58,232 nucleotides of DNA, taken from IMG/VR virus record IMGVR_UViG_3300032086_003837, positions 1-58,232 of that record. One strand, written 5' to 3'. Made by a program: the position numbers and the translations under genes. Position 1 is the first letter of the stretch; each line of letters starts with the position of its first letter. Origin of the DNA: a virus. The notes under the pieces are model-generated. The model had not been told where the DNA came from. It worked only from the letters and a program-made list of their open reading frames with translations, and made no database searches. This document shows positions 1 through 11,700 of this stretch, in pieces.

Positions 1-208
1 GATAAAGAAGCATTCCCCAAAGCGCAAACCAAGCCATCTTACGAATCTGGTCTTCCTTTGCGTCTTCGTTTCTTCTCATTTCAATAGTATGTTCAAATTC
101 CGCAATTTCTTTTGCTCTCGCCATTTCTTCATCCGTTATAATGCCGTCTCCGTCCACATCAAGTGCTGCGTACTTAGAATCGGCCGTGAGTGTTTTTGCT
201 GCTGCCAT
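1..208 (-). CDS. EF-hand small membrane protein, C-terminus cut by window edge
   Basis: The 69 visible codons begin at ATG 208 after a strong GGAGAGGAA ribosome binding site. Residues about 17-28 form a canonical EF-hand calcium loop (DVDGDGIITDEE), followed by a charged helix rich in Glu, Arg and Lys. The visible end turns hydrophobic (MAWFALWGMLLY), which looks like the start of a transmembrane segment. Small EF-hand plus membrane-helix proteins occur in marine T4-like phages, and some are labelled holin-like. That role is only a guess here. The gene lies downstream of the fibre genes and has a late-promoter-like GATAAATA about 55 bases upstream. Confidence 0.75.
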   Translation of the reverse strand, partial: MAAAKTLTADSKYAALDVDGDGIITDEEMARAKEIAEFEHTIEMRRNEDAKEDQIRKMAWFALWGMLLY

Positions 209-262
209 AATAGTTCCTCTCCATTTTTTATGACTTTCATGACAAACAGTTCAAAGTTATTT

Positions 263-270
263 TATTTATC
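263..270 (-). promoter_or_regulatory. Possible late promoter (GATAAATA)
   Basis: On the minus strand this reads GATAAATA, one base off the T4 late consensus TATAAATA. It lies about 55 bases upstream of the EF-hand gene start at 208. It overlaps the stop region of the 821-residue fibre gene, so it is only a candidate. Confidence 0.35.
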
Positions 271-2731
271 TCTCGGTTATAATCCATCCTTGAGTAGAAT
301 TATAGTATACTAGACCAAATCCTGCTCTATCCACATCTACTATAATATTATCAGCCGCACCCTCAATATTATGTCCGTTTCTATTTATAGTTATATTGTT
401 GGTTGAAGCGTTACCCGTTCCATCAATAATTCTGACTTCATCACCAATGTTTGCCAGGGCTGGTAAGTTTAATTGTATAGGACCTCCACTAGTATCAACT
501 ATTCTTCTTTCTTTTGCGACCAAAGTAGTCGGTGAAGTATTAACCTCTGTCCAAGCTTTAAATCTTTCAACAGAAGCATTTCCAATATTCATCACTGAAA
601 CTCGTAGCTCTGAATTCGTTGGGGCTGCTTGATCAAGAGTTATTGTGTTTGCGGTATCGTTAAGTGTGTAATCAGAAGGTGATAGCGCTATACCGTTTAA
701 AAATACTTGAGCATTATTGTGACTAAAGAACAACTGATTTCCATAACTATCAGCTCCACTAAATACTGTTTGACCAGAATCAGTAGTATACTCAAAGTGT
801 CTCATTCCATCAAAAGCTAATTGAGCTGGTATTCTTGCAGCGATGTAATCTGCATCAATAGTAGTAGTAATACGATCTCCGACGATAGTATTAATAACCA
901 CTTCATCATCTAAAGCTGCTGATGAATCAAGTGTAATAATATTAGAAGATGAATTAAACGTATAGTCAGTTTTTAGAAGTCTAATACCATTGATAAAGAC
1001 CGAGAAGTTGCTATCATCAATAGTAAGAGCATTATTATTAACATCATTTCCACTAAACGATGTTTGACCAGAATCAGCTACGAATACGTAATCTATAATA
1101 TTGGGTTCAGCATATGTAATCCCACTTCTAGCAGCAATGTATGCTGAGTCAATTAAGTTTAATATAGCGGCAGAATCAGTTCCAGCCGTTGTCCTAGCAG
1201 CAATGTACGCTGAGTCAATGAGTTGAATAACACCTGCTGAATCTAGACCACTGCCTCCTTGAGGTAGGATATTAACAAGAAGTTCATCTGCTGAATCTGC
1301 TCCGGCAGTAAGAGTAATATTGTTTGTAGAAGCACTAAAAGTATAGTCCTGTGGTGTGGAAAGCATAATACCATTTAGTGTTACGATAAGAGCGCTGTCA
1401 TTGATTAAAAGCGTATTGCCTCTTTCGTCATTTCCACTAAACGTTGTTTGACCAGAATCAGCTACGAATAAGAATTCTCTAAAAGTTGTTGAAGCTGAAG
1501 ATCCCCCGCCTCCACCTGAACTTAGGTCTGCAGGATTAAACGTTAGAACGCCTGTTGAGTTATCATAAGAAAGGGATCCACCGCTTGAAGCAGATCCAGT
1601 AATAACCGAAATTGAACCTCTTGCAAGTGAAATAGTCTGAGCAGAATCTACAGCACCGGATCCACCTCCTCCACTAATAACTAAATCACCAGACCCTAAG
1701 AGAGTGTTTCCATTAATGGTTTTAATATTTGTGCCTGAAACCAATGTGGCCTGAGCATCAGTGATACCATATCCAGAAATCGTAGTCGGTGTTCCGGTTA
1801 ATGAACTGAAAGCACCGTCAAACGCATCAGTGATACCATATCCAGAAATCGTAGTCGGTGTTCCGGTTAATGAACTGAAAGCACCGTCAAAATTTACAGA
1901 ATAATCTGGACCAGAACCACCCATACCACTATGATTTGTACAGTAATAATGTAATCTTGGAGTTGCGAAAGTAACAGCTATTTCTGTGTAAGCACCTGAG
2001 CTACCCGGTGTTCCAGCAACTGTAACGCCTGTTGAATAAGTTGCACTTGGACTGTTGTCTGCATTTGTAGAAAATCTTAAAGGATGACCAGAGTTACTCG
2101 AATCCGATTGATCAAACCTATAAGTTCTACCCGGCTGTAAATGAAGAACTGGGCTAACTGCACCGTTGAAATAATATTTATTACCGGTTCCATACTCATT
2201 AGTACCGCTTGCTACAGTAACAGTTACTTCCGTAACAGTAGGTAGTTTAGTGGCAATACTATTAGTTACCGTTGTACTAAAGTTAGCATCATCTCCAAGA
2301 GCTGCGGCAAGTTCGTTTAAGGTATCAAGTGTTCCGGGTGCTGCGTCTACTAATGCATCAATCTTAAGTTGAGCTCTCGCGTCAGCTCTTGCATCTGTGT
2401 AATATAGATTAGTTCCCTCAGTAATATGATCTGTTGTTCCCGGTATCGTTAAAACCCCGGTAGAATTGTCATATGCTTGAGTTCCCGCGGAACCTAAACT
2501 TATAGATGTTCTTATTAGAGGAATGCCTCTAGCAGAGTCTATTGAATTTGCTTGTACTATATCAAGTACACCAGCGGAATCAAATCCGGCTCCAGCTGCA
2601 GCTACTACACCATTCGTATCTACAATGGTAATTACACTGCCATCAGCTTTAACTGATTTTAATTCACCTCGTACGACAATATCTTGTCCTACCTCTAGGC
2701 CGTTTTTGACCTTAAAATCCTTACTTGGCAT
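266..2731 (-). CDS. Tail fibre/virion protein with cupredoxin-like domain and fibre repeats
   Basis: This is an 821-residue virion protein, probably a fibre or fibre-tip protein. Residues about 165-275 resemble a cupredoxin. H216 sits in SGHPLRFS, and C264, H267 and M270 sit in YYCTNHSGMGG, which is the ligand set of a type-1 copper site. Residues 281-326 hold two perfect 23-residue copies of a fibre repeat (FSSLTGTPTTISGYGITDA). The C-terminal half has at least three copies of a roughly 75-residue module with VADSGQTxFSGND and xxNGIxLxxxDYT motifs, separated by LIDSAYIAAR segments. It lies just downstream of the giant 3803-residue gene and shares its DSA-rich style. Structural role is likely; copper binding is inferred from motif only. 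Confidence 0.8.
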   Translation of the reverse strand: MPSKDFKVKNGLEVGQDIVVRGELKSVKADGSVITIVDTNGVVAAAGAGFDSAGVLDIVQANSIDSARGIPLIRTSISLGSAGTQAYDNSTGVLTIPGTTDHITEGTNLYYTDARADARAQLKIDALVDAAPGTLDTLNELAAALGDDANFSTTVTNSIATKLPTVTEVTVTVASGTNEYGTGNKYYFNGAVSPVLHLQPGRTYRFDQSDSSNSGHPLRFSTNADNSPSATYSTGVTVAGTPGSSGAYTEIAVTFATPRLHYYCTNHSGMGGSGPDYSVNFDGAFSSLTGTPTTISGYGITDAFDGAFSSLTGTPTTISGYGITDAQATLVSGTNIKTINGNTLLGSGDLVISGGGGSGAVDSAQTISLARGSISVITGSASSGGSLSYDNSTGVLTFNPADLSSGGGGGSSASTTFREFLFVADSGQTTFSGNDERGNTLLINDSALIVTLNGIMLSTPQDYTFSASTNNITLTAGADSADELLVNILPQGGSGLDSAGVIQLIDSAYIAARTTAGTDSAAILNLIDSAYIAARSGITYAEPNIIDYVFVADSGQTSFSGNDVNNNALTIDDSNFSVFINGIRLLKTDYTFNSSSNIITLDSSAALDDEVVINTIVGDRITTTIDADYIAARIPAQLAFDGMRHFEYTTDSGQTVFSGADSYGNQLFFSHNNAQVFLNGIALSPSDYTLNDTANTITLDQAAPTNSELRVSVMNIGNASVERFKAWTEVNTSPTTLVAKERRIVDTSGGPIQLNLPALANIGDEVRIIDGTGNASTNNITINRNGHNIEGAADNIIVDVDRAGFGLVYYNSTQGWIITER
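1755..1892 (-). repeat. Perfect tandem 69-nt repeat (two 23-aa fibre repeat units)
   Basis: Two adjacent 69-nt units, beginning at 1755 and 1824, are essentially identical. Each encodes DGAFSSLTGTPTTISGYG followed by ITDA. Near-identity at synonymous sites points to recent duplication or gene conversion. Similar units occur in the 192-residue fibre protein (22953-23531). Confidence 0.9.
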
Positions 2732-2749
2732 AGTTCACTTTCCCCGTGC

Positions 2750-5700
2750 CTAATTTATTACTGTTTTATTCGATACTACTCTAACTGTTCCTGTTCCATT
2801 CGCTTTCGTCAATGTTAGTTGAATCTGTCCACCAGTCTCCACCACATCAATTACACCGAGATCACTGTCACCGGCAAATGTACTTACTGTGCCGTACTGA
2901 GTACTAAACACTTGTGATTTATTGTATGTAGCAAGTAGCTTAGTTATTTGTGTATGACCTAAGCTGCTGTCTTCCATATGAACGGTGTATTCAATTGACT
3001 TAAAGTTATTACTGTGTATTGTTCTATCAAAGATTGTAGTAGATGAAGTAGATATTATCGTACTAGTTGTTCCACTAGATCCACTAGATCCAGCATCAGA
3101 AGCTTTCTTAGTCGTGAAGATAGTGATTTCATCACCTAAATCTCTTGCAACAGTAAAGCTTATCGATGAACTATCAACATGTGTATAATCAACTCCTCTG
3201 GTAAGTGTTATACCATTCGCACTTACGATAGTTGCTGTACTTGGATCATACGATAGTAAAGATCCGTCAGCATCAGATCCAGTAAACAAAGACTGATTGG
3301 CTGTGGCTATATAGTTAAAGTCTACCAGAGAGGTGCCGCCTCCGGATCCAGATCCACCAAGTCCTGAACCAGTGATTGATAGGATATAAGATGAATCAAC
3401 TATTGATAGAACTTGAGCAGAATCAACGGTTGAAACTCTTGCATTAATATAGGCTGAATCAATAAGAGAAATTGTAGCAGCCGAATCAAGAGTCGGATTA
3501 GAATTTATGATGGCTATAACAGCTTCAGAATCTGTTCCCGGAAGTTGTCTCGCTTGAACATATGCTGAGTCAATTAGAGTAATATAATCAAACTGTGGAC
3601 TTCTAGCAAGTACATACGCCGAGTCAATGAGAGCTATCGTTGCTTCTGAATCTACACCTGAAGTTGCAAGAGCCGTAATAGTGGCATAGAAGTTTGAATC
3701 ATTATTTATGGCTTCTGATAGTTCTTTCAGTGTATCAAGAGCTTCAGGCGCACCACCAATTATAGCATTTACATCAGAATCTATTTTAGATCTTAGAACA
3801 CTTATATCGGAATCAAGGTCAGTTTTAAGAGCGATTCTATTATATGAACCGTTAAATGAAACAAATGGTTTATTAGTAGTAGTATTGAGCGTAAAGTTAC
3901 CTGGTCTGCTACCGGCGTTTGGCATAGAGCCTTCAGTAGCATAAGCATTACTGAATATGATCGGGAACCCGCCAAAATCTACTGCCCTTGATCCGATACC
4001 AGTTACAGACGAGATATAAGCAGAATCAGCAATACTTGAAATATATTGGCTATCGGCTATATTAAGAACATATGCGGAATCAGCTATAGAAGTGATCCAA
4101 GCACTGTCAGCTATACCTCGTATATGTGCGGAATCAGCTATAGAAGTGATCCAAGCACTGTCAGCGTGAGATCTAATATACGTTTCATTAGTAATAGCAG
4201 TCACATAGCTTGAATCTACTAGTTGCTGCACATAGCTTGAATCAATAATTGTTTTTAAGTAGGTAGCGTTTGCTCGAGTTTGAACATAGTCAGAATCAAT
4301 GAATGCTATAGCAGCATCGGAATCAATTCCTCTAATCTTAGAAGGATTACCGGCGCTATCCGTGATTGAAACAGTATTATCTTCAAGAGTACTGAATACT
4401 GCTCCACCAATATTAATTGAAGTTCCGCTTAGATATAAGTCCCGCCATCTATTTGTTGGACTTCCTAGATCATATACTGGATCACCGTTGACATCAACGC
4501 CTGGAACTATTGAACCCGGTACTCCACTACCTAAGATATGGGTAATGTATGCGCTGTCAGCTACACTTAAGATATAATTTGAATCAGCTCTGAATCTTAT
4601 GTAGGCAGAATCTATCATATTTCCGGTAAGTTCAGAATCTATGAGCTTCTGTCTTTCGATAACATATGCAGAATCGAATATATCAAGTATATCATTACCT
4701 TGTATCTTTAGTTGATCAGCACTTATGTCACCAACAACTTCAAGAACATGAGATGGGATTAGTGTAGATGGCTGAGCACCCTTGCTAATCATAATGTTTT
4801 CGTTTTCTACGTAAACAGTGCCGCCTGCAGCCTGATTAAATAGTGTTTTAGAAACTATTGCTTCACCGTTAACAGTAAGTTCACCAGTAACATCAAGGTC
4901 ACCATCGATTACCTGATTACCAAGAATATCCAACGTAGGTCCAAGAACACTGGCTGTTTTACCGATAGCAACCTTGACGCCTAGTGGCATTTTTGTTAGA
5001 TCAGGTACAAGAGATACTGTGTTACTATTACTTGGATCATGCTTAAATGCTATTGTTTCACCGACAAGTAGTCCAGTATTTTCATTAATGAGTTGAAGTG
5101 CTTCAGCAGAGTCAAGGAATAGACTTCTATCAATAGTACCAGTAATATAAGTTTGATCGATTACTTGTTGTACTGTTTGTCCAACAGACATACCAAACAT
5201 TTGTTGACGTTGTGCAACATACGCAGAATCAAAATATTCTTCAGCACTGTCTGGGCCGATTTGATAGTATTGCTGATAATGATTAATATATACATCACCT
5301 ATTGAATCGGTTGATGGTATAATTTTATCACCGTTTAGATAAAGAGCACCAGTATAGTTTATGTTTCCAAGAACATCCAGCTTATATTTCGATGCGTTAC
5401 TGTTTGCTCTACCGATACCGACTGAACCAGATCCAGTGAACTCAACGTTGTTAGTATTTAAATTACTCGCAAAGAAGAATTGAGGTGGAAGAGCGGTTCT
5501 TAGATAAGGAGTATCAACGGCGCTGTGGATGTAATTTGAATCAGCATGGAATCTTACGTAAGATCTGGGTGTTACATCATTTTGAATATAATCATAGAGT
5601 CTTACACCTCTTCTATAATAATCACCGGTGACCGAGACGTTAAGGCCGGTTCCTCCGATTTCCATCTTATAAGCTGGTGGTACCGATGTTACTCCTACTC

Positions 5701-8700
5701 CTACTTGTCCACCCATTATGGAAAGAGTGTTGGATGTGGAGACTGTTCCTGAATTAACGTTTGATAAACCAATACCTACTGAGTTTTGACCAGTTACGTT
5801 AATTCCACTACCAAGTGCAAGAGCTCTAAAGGCTGTAGCCGTATTATTTCCACCTAGAGCCATACCTCCATTTGAAACAGTATTATTTTCACCATAAGCT
5901 ATACCCGAAAGAGTAGCCGTATTGTTATACCCGAATGCTAGAGTAGGTTCGCTTTGACCTAAGCCATCCACCCAGTTACTGTGACCAAAAGAAATACCGC
6001 CATTAGTTGCGCTGTCCAGCATACCAAATGATAGACCGCCGTAGCTACCCTTAGTTCCTACACCGAAAGCATATCCGTTGTTTAGAGCTTCATTCGAAGC
6101 ACCATATGTATATCCTCCGTTATTAACGGTATTTGCTCTACCGTACATGTAAGCATAAGAACCATTGTAGCGGTTACCGGCTATCGAAGAATTAGCATTT
6201 ATGTTACCGGATCCATATATGTATGCTCTCTTATTGCCAGTGTTGCTATTACCAAAGATGTGTGAAGCATCGTTGCTACTATTATATCTACCGATATAGG
6301 TGCCTTCACCGGAATAGTATAATTGAGGAGGAGTATTATTGCTGTTTCCTTCACCTATAGCAATAATATTTCCGTATCGAGGATCTAAGTTTTGGTTATT
6401 ATAACCTAATACTATCGATCTACCGTAACCAGTTCCATTACCTACGTTACGGTTAGTTGAACCAAATATGAAAGAGTTAGGACCAGCCGTGGTGTTGCTC
6501 ACACCAATTATAGTAGCTCCACCTCTTCCGTTTGCGGTGTTGGTACTTCCAATAATGATATTTGGTGAAGCGCCGGCACCATAAGTAGATGCGTATCCCT
6601 TGTTTGAAATACCGAGTATAACATGATTTTGTCTTGCTGAAGTTACGTTACTTAGACCAACAACCACACCACCAGAAACATTGTTGTTGTAGCCAACAGC
6701 CACGTTCTGCACTAATCTATCACCAGCTGTCTGGCTGTTACCGATGGCAACTGCATTTCCACCATGAGCTTGTACAGATTTACCAATTGCTACACCGCCA
6801 TATGAACCAGATGCGTATTCACCTATATACACCCCGCCTCGGGACCCACCGACGTTTTTACCAATAGCGATGTTAGTTCCTTGAGCAGAAGCACTGGCTG
6901 TTTTACCGATAGCTACACCACCGTAGCTAGCAGTAACATTATAACCTATTGCTGCACCATCTCTTTGAGCAGTAGACTTATACCCTATAGCGGTATTAAA
7001 CGATCCAATAGTACTCGTGCTTATATCTTTACCGATAGCAACGCCTCTGCTAGAGGTAATATCATCACCTATAGCAACAGTTCCATCTGAATACGTATTA
7101 ACTATATCTTTACCGATTGATACGTTGTTTGATCTTTGATAACTATGACCAATCGATCTACCGATAGCTACACCGTTTTCACTCTGTCCATCAATGGTAT
7201 GACCGATAGAAACAGCATTATTAGTTCTTCTAGATCTTCTTGGTGAACCAGGACCCATGTTACCAGCTTGAGCATTGTAACCTAAAGCAACACTGAAGTC
7301 AGTTGATAAAGTATTATAACCTATACCTACAGAGGCTCTACCAACTTCTTCATCACTCCATTGAACGGCTGCTCCATCTATAGCACCAGCTCTAAATGCT
7401 CCTCTTTGTGGTATCCACATCATCCTAGCGCCAGAGAATGTATTTCCATGTCTAGCAGAAGTACCAAAATCCGGAACTATGTCTTCGGTTTCAGTACCGA
7501 ATAGGCCATCCCAAGTTTGTTCGTTATTAAATACAACGTTACCTTTTTGTACGAAGAACTTCGTATCGCTATCACCTAGAACTGGAGCATCTTGATCACC
7601 TATTACAACTTGACCGTTAGTAGAGCCTCTCTTATAGTAGATGTACTGATTACCTACGGAATCATCAAAGAAGTTCCATACAGTCTGCAGTCTTGATCCA
7701 ATGTAGTTTGAATCAACAACTCTGGTAATATGGTCATCAACGTTTGATCTCAGGTTTCCTGCAGCATTAGGGAAAGTAAAGTCAACACTTGGATCAATAA
7801 TGAACGTTGATGCAGGTGAAGCAACATGAAGATTAGCTGAGATGGTAGACGTTTGTGTGCCAGTGATATTAAGAGTTGCATCATCCAGATGAACAATCCC
7901 GTTTGGACTAATAGTCAAATTATTATTTAAAGTTGTGCTATCGTCTACCAACAACGCATCTTTAATATAAGTCAGCCTGCTTCCGGTTGCTCCGGAAGGA
8001 TGAACTTCACCGAGTATAGTATCCCCAACAACTGTGAGAGAACTACTAATCTTAGAACTTCTGTCATAAATTTCAATTATATCATTTAAGTGTAAACTAT
8101 CAAAGGCCGGGAAACTAAATCCTCTAGCACTATCTAGAGTAACTCCACTGAGTACCGTGAAATCTTTTCTTACGGTCGTTCCATCTGATTCTAAAACGCG
8201 TACTTCAGAATAAGTCGTATTATAATCTAAAGACTTACCACCGTTTATATCAGTATTGTTATGAGTAAAGTTAAGAATTCCACCCTGAAGATCATAATCA
8301 TTGATAATAACATTATAGTCTGAAGAATCAAGTGATGAAGCTTTAATAAAGAGTATATTGTTTACACCACCATCATCGGTGTAGTAAGCATCATATGAAC
8401 CAAAATTAGTAGTACTACCAATAGAAGCGCCAGTACCACCTAACCTAAAGGTTAGATCATGAGAATCACCAAACTGATCAATTCTATATAAGCGAGCGAA
8501 CCGAGATACCGTCTTAACACCATCATCGAGAGAAGTTGTGACGGCTATTCCGTCACTCTGATCTTGAATTGCTTGATTTTTAGCATCGGCGACAGAAAAG
8601 AAGTCTCCTCCAGCATTTCTTCCAATTTTAAGTAGATCATCACTATCTGTTTTTACTAATGTTGAACCGGCGGCAGTTCCATCAAACTGATAACGATATA

Positions 8701-11700
8701 TCTCATCGACTGTGATCTTACGTCCTTGAACAGTTAATGGTCCTTCGAATAGAGCGGAGTCTTCAATCAGTAGGTCACCGTTGACATGGAACTTACGATG
8801 TGGATCTGCAGTTCCAATACCAACCTTAACATGTGAAACACTGGGGAATGTTCCAAAAAACAGAGTGTTTTCTCTTCTTTGCCATTCCGAACTATCATTA
8901 GCAGCTGAAAGAATATATGCGCTGTCTATTATGGCCTTCATAAATGCATCATCTACTACTTGTTGTAACTGAGCCGTAGTAAGAGCAATATTATCATTAA
9001 TATATTTTTTATCGATGTATCCGTCTTGTCTTAAGAAAGCCGGAGTTGGGAAAGGTTTACCATCAACATTTATGGGGCTCGGAAGACTTCCAGTGGTCGG
9101 AACGATATTATTGTTAACATCAACGTGATCAGGAAGAGGAAGACCCAAACCTACTATCGGAGATGGAGAGAATGTACCGATCTTATTACCGATAGCATCA
9201 GCTGTCGAACCACCAAATGAAGCGCTTGTTTTGACATCGATGGCACCATTATCTTCTCTTGCCATCATATTGATGGTATAGTTTGATCTATCCAATCTTC
9301 CTAACAGTCCAGTAAAGATGCTGTTATCCGGTGACATGCCTAAAAGAACTGGTCTATTAAACGGCGCACTTTCAGGATAGTAGTATAGAGCATCTTGATG
9401 ATGCCTGAAGAAAGAAGAAGCAAAGACTCTAGCCTGTACATAGTCTGTATCGAGGAATTCAGTTACCGCCCCGATGATTTTTCCGTCTGTTCTGACCGCA
9501 TAAGAATCAAATGATAGACCATCTATAAGGAAGTTATCATTTACGAGTTGTAGTCCGTTAGTAAATGTTGCGCTGTCTGCAACGATTCCAGATGTTAATT
9601 GTAACCCTGTACTATCAAACAAGAATGTTTGTCGTTTGTTAGTGGTTCTTCCACCAAGTCTAATATCACCACCTTCAGAAGGGTATCTTTCTCCAGCTGG
9701 TACAACAACCGGTGTTGTAAACTTCAAGTTTCCTGCAGCAAAAGTAAGACCTCTTGAATCTGCGCTGAGATCAATTGTTGGTCCAATTGCGTTTTCACCC
9801 TTAACGAAAAGATCACCAGCAGTAGTTAAAGACGGATCTATAATTCTTGGTGCTGATGCGGGAATATAGAATACTTTAGCCAGTACACCAGAATCGCCGT
9901 CTTGGAAACCTCCGCCTACACCAGCTACATTATTAAAATTACTGTCTCCGGTTCCAGCCTGTAATCCAGGTCCTTTATGAGAGTCCATCCTGACCATGAA
10001 GTTAAATTGATCTATAGGCTCAACAAACAATAAGACCTGTTTACCTACTCTACCTAAATCGGATAAACTATCATCACTTAATGTTATATGGTTTCCAACT
10101 ACATCTTCAACTAAATCAAATCCTTTTAATCTGATTGCAACAGAAGAATCTTGAGTAACATCAACTCCATTAAACTTAGCTAGTATATTAGTGGCGTTGT
10201 TATCGGTAAGAAGTATGCTTCTGTCTGAGTCTGCGTAAGGGAAGAATGTAGTAATTCTAGCAACATTTGTTCTAGTCCCAGCAATTTTAGGTGACTGCTC
10301 AGTCTGATCAAAAGTAATAGCAACTATGTTAGAAACTCTACCTTCAGGAGCAATCGGGTCTGTTTCAGATCCAATTATAGCATCTGATCCTGAACTTAGT
10401 GTTGGTTCACCGAATCCTAAGAATTCCTTGATGGTCTTGGATCCTACGAAGATTTGACCTCCACTGTCAATCTTTAAGCTACCTCTAACATCCAAAGCAT
10501 ATTGCGCGCTGTCTTTACCGATACCAACTTTAGTGTTGTCCATGGGGTTGGAATCAATGTTTATTTGTAGTGCACTTTTTCCAAGAACCGTTCCGCCATT
10601 ATTGAGTCTTTCAAATCCTGCCGTGATAGCAACTATACCGGATACATCTTCTAAGCGAGCGTTTTGACCTATAACATAAGAGTTATTGGTGTTACCCATA
10701 AACCTGTTTGTATTACCAAGAACATAGTTGTCTCCAGCGGGAGATCTCATAGCACTGTCTGCTTCGTTGCTATGTCCTATAAAGTAAGTATTTTTACTTA
10801 GTATTGAAGAAGCATTCTCAGAATCTGGTCCACGATAGATAATATTATTGTTACCGATGGCAACACTGTTTAAAGCATTCGCTCTATTATTTTGACCAAG
10901 TGAAATTGCTCTTACACCAAGAGCTCCATTGCTAAGATATTTTTCGAACCCGGCCTTTCCGGCTGGAAAATCTCCAGCAATTAAAGTTCCAAGCTGAGGT
11001 ATGAAACTAAATAGGCTGTTTCTACTGTTCCAGCTAGTATTAGTGGAATCAAATATATCCGAGTCACCCAAAGTATCTCTTGGATCAAATGGTTGAATTG
11101 ATCCCTCTACTATTATTCCTTGAGGTGCAGGATAGTTTGAAACTGATACCGTTAAAGCATGTCTTGGAGCAGAAGTGTTGATACCTACTGGACGACCAAC
11201 AGTGTTAGTAACAGAAAGTCCATCATCAACGAAAGGTGTACCGCTTGAAAGAACACCGGGCAAGCCCTCTGTCAACAACTGACCACCTAGTATAATATCA
11301 CCTTTTACGTATAAGTTTCCATCATAGTCACTAAACTTGTCGCTGTCTTCACCGATGATAACATTACCCCCTTGGATAGACATAATTCTTGGGGCTTTAA
11401 CTGAAACCGGCTGTGAACTTAAATTAAATCCAATTGATTGAGACATATCAGAATCAATTGTAATCTGACTACCAAAAGCTTTACCTTCATCGGCATTTAC
11501 TATGTTTTGGTTACCAAAAATTGAAACTTGGTCAGCGTTATTACCAACAGTATTAAGCTCACCAAACACATAATTACTTATTCCGGCATTACCAAATCTA
11601 GTTAATGCCTCACCTGTTGTAGCATCAGTTCCACCAAGAGTGTTTTGTCTACCAAAAACATAAGTGTTTCTATTTGGAACAACGTTATCATTACCAATAA

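Noticed and set aside
6300-7400. CRISPR-like short repeats
   Set aside because: The repeats are in-frame coding repeats of the YadA-head-like protein with variable spacing and no constant repeat/spacer pattern.
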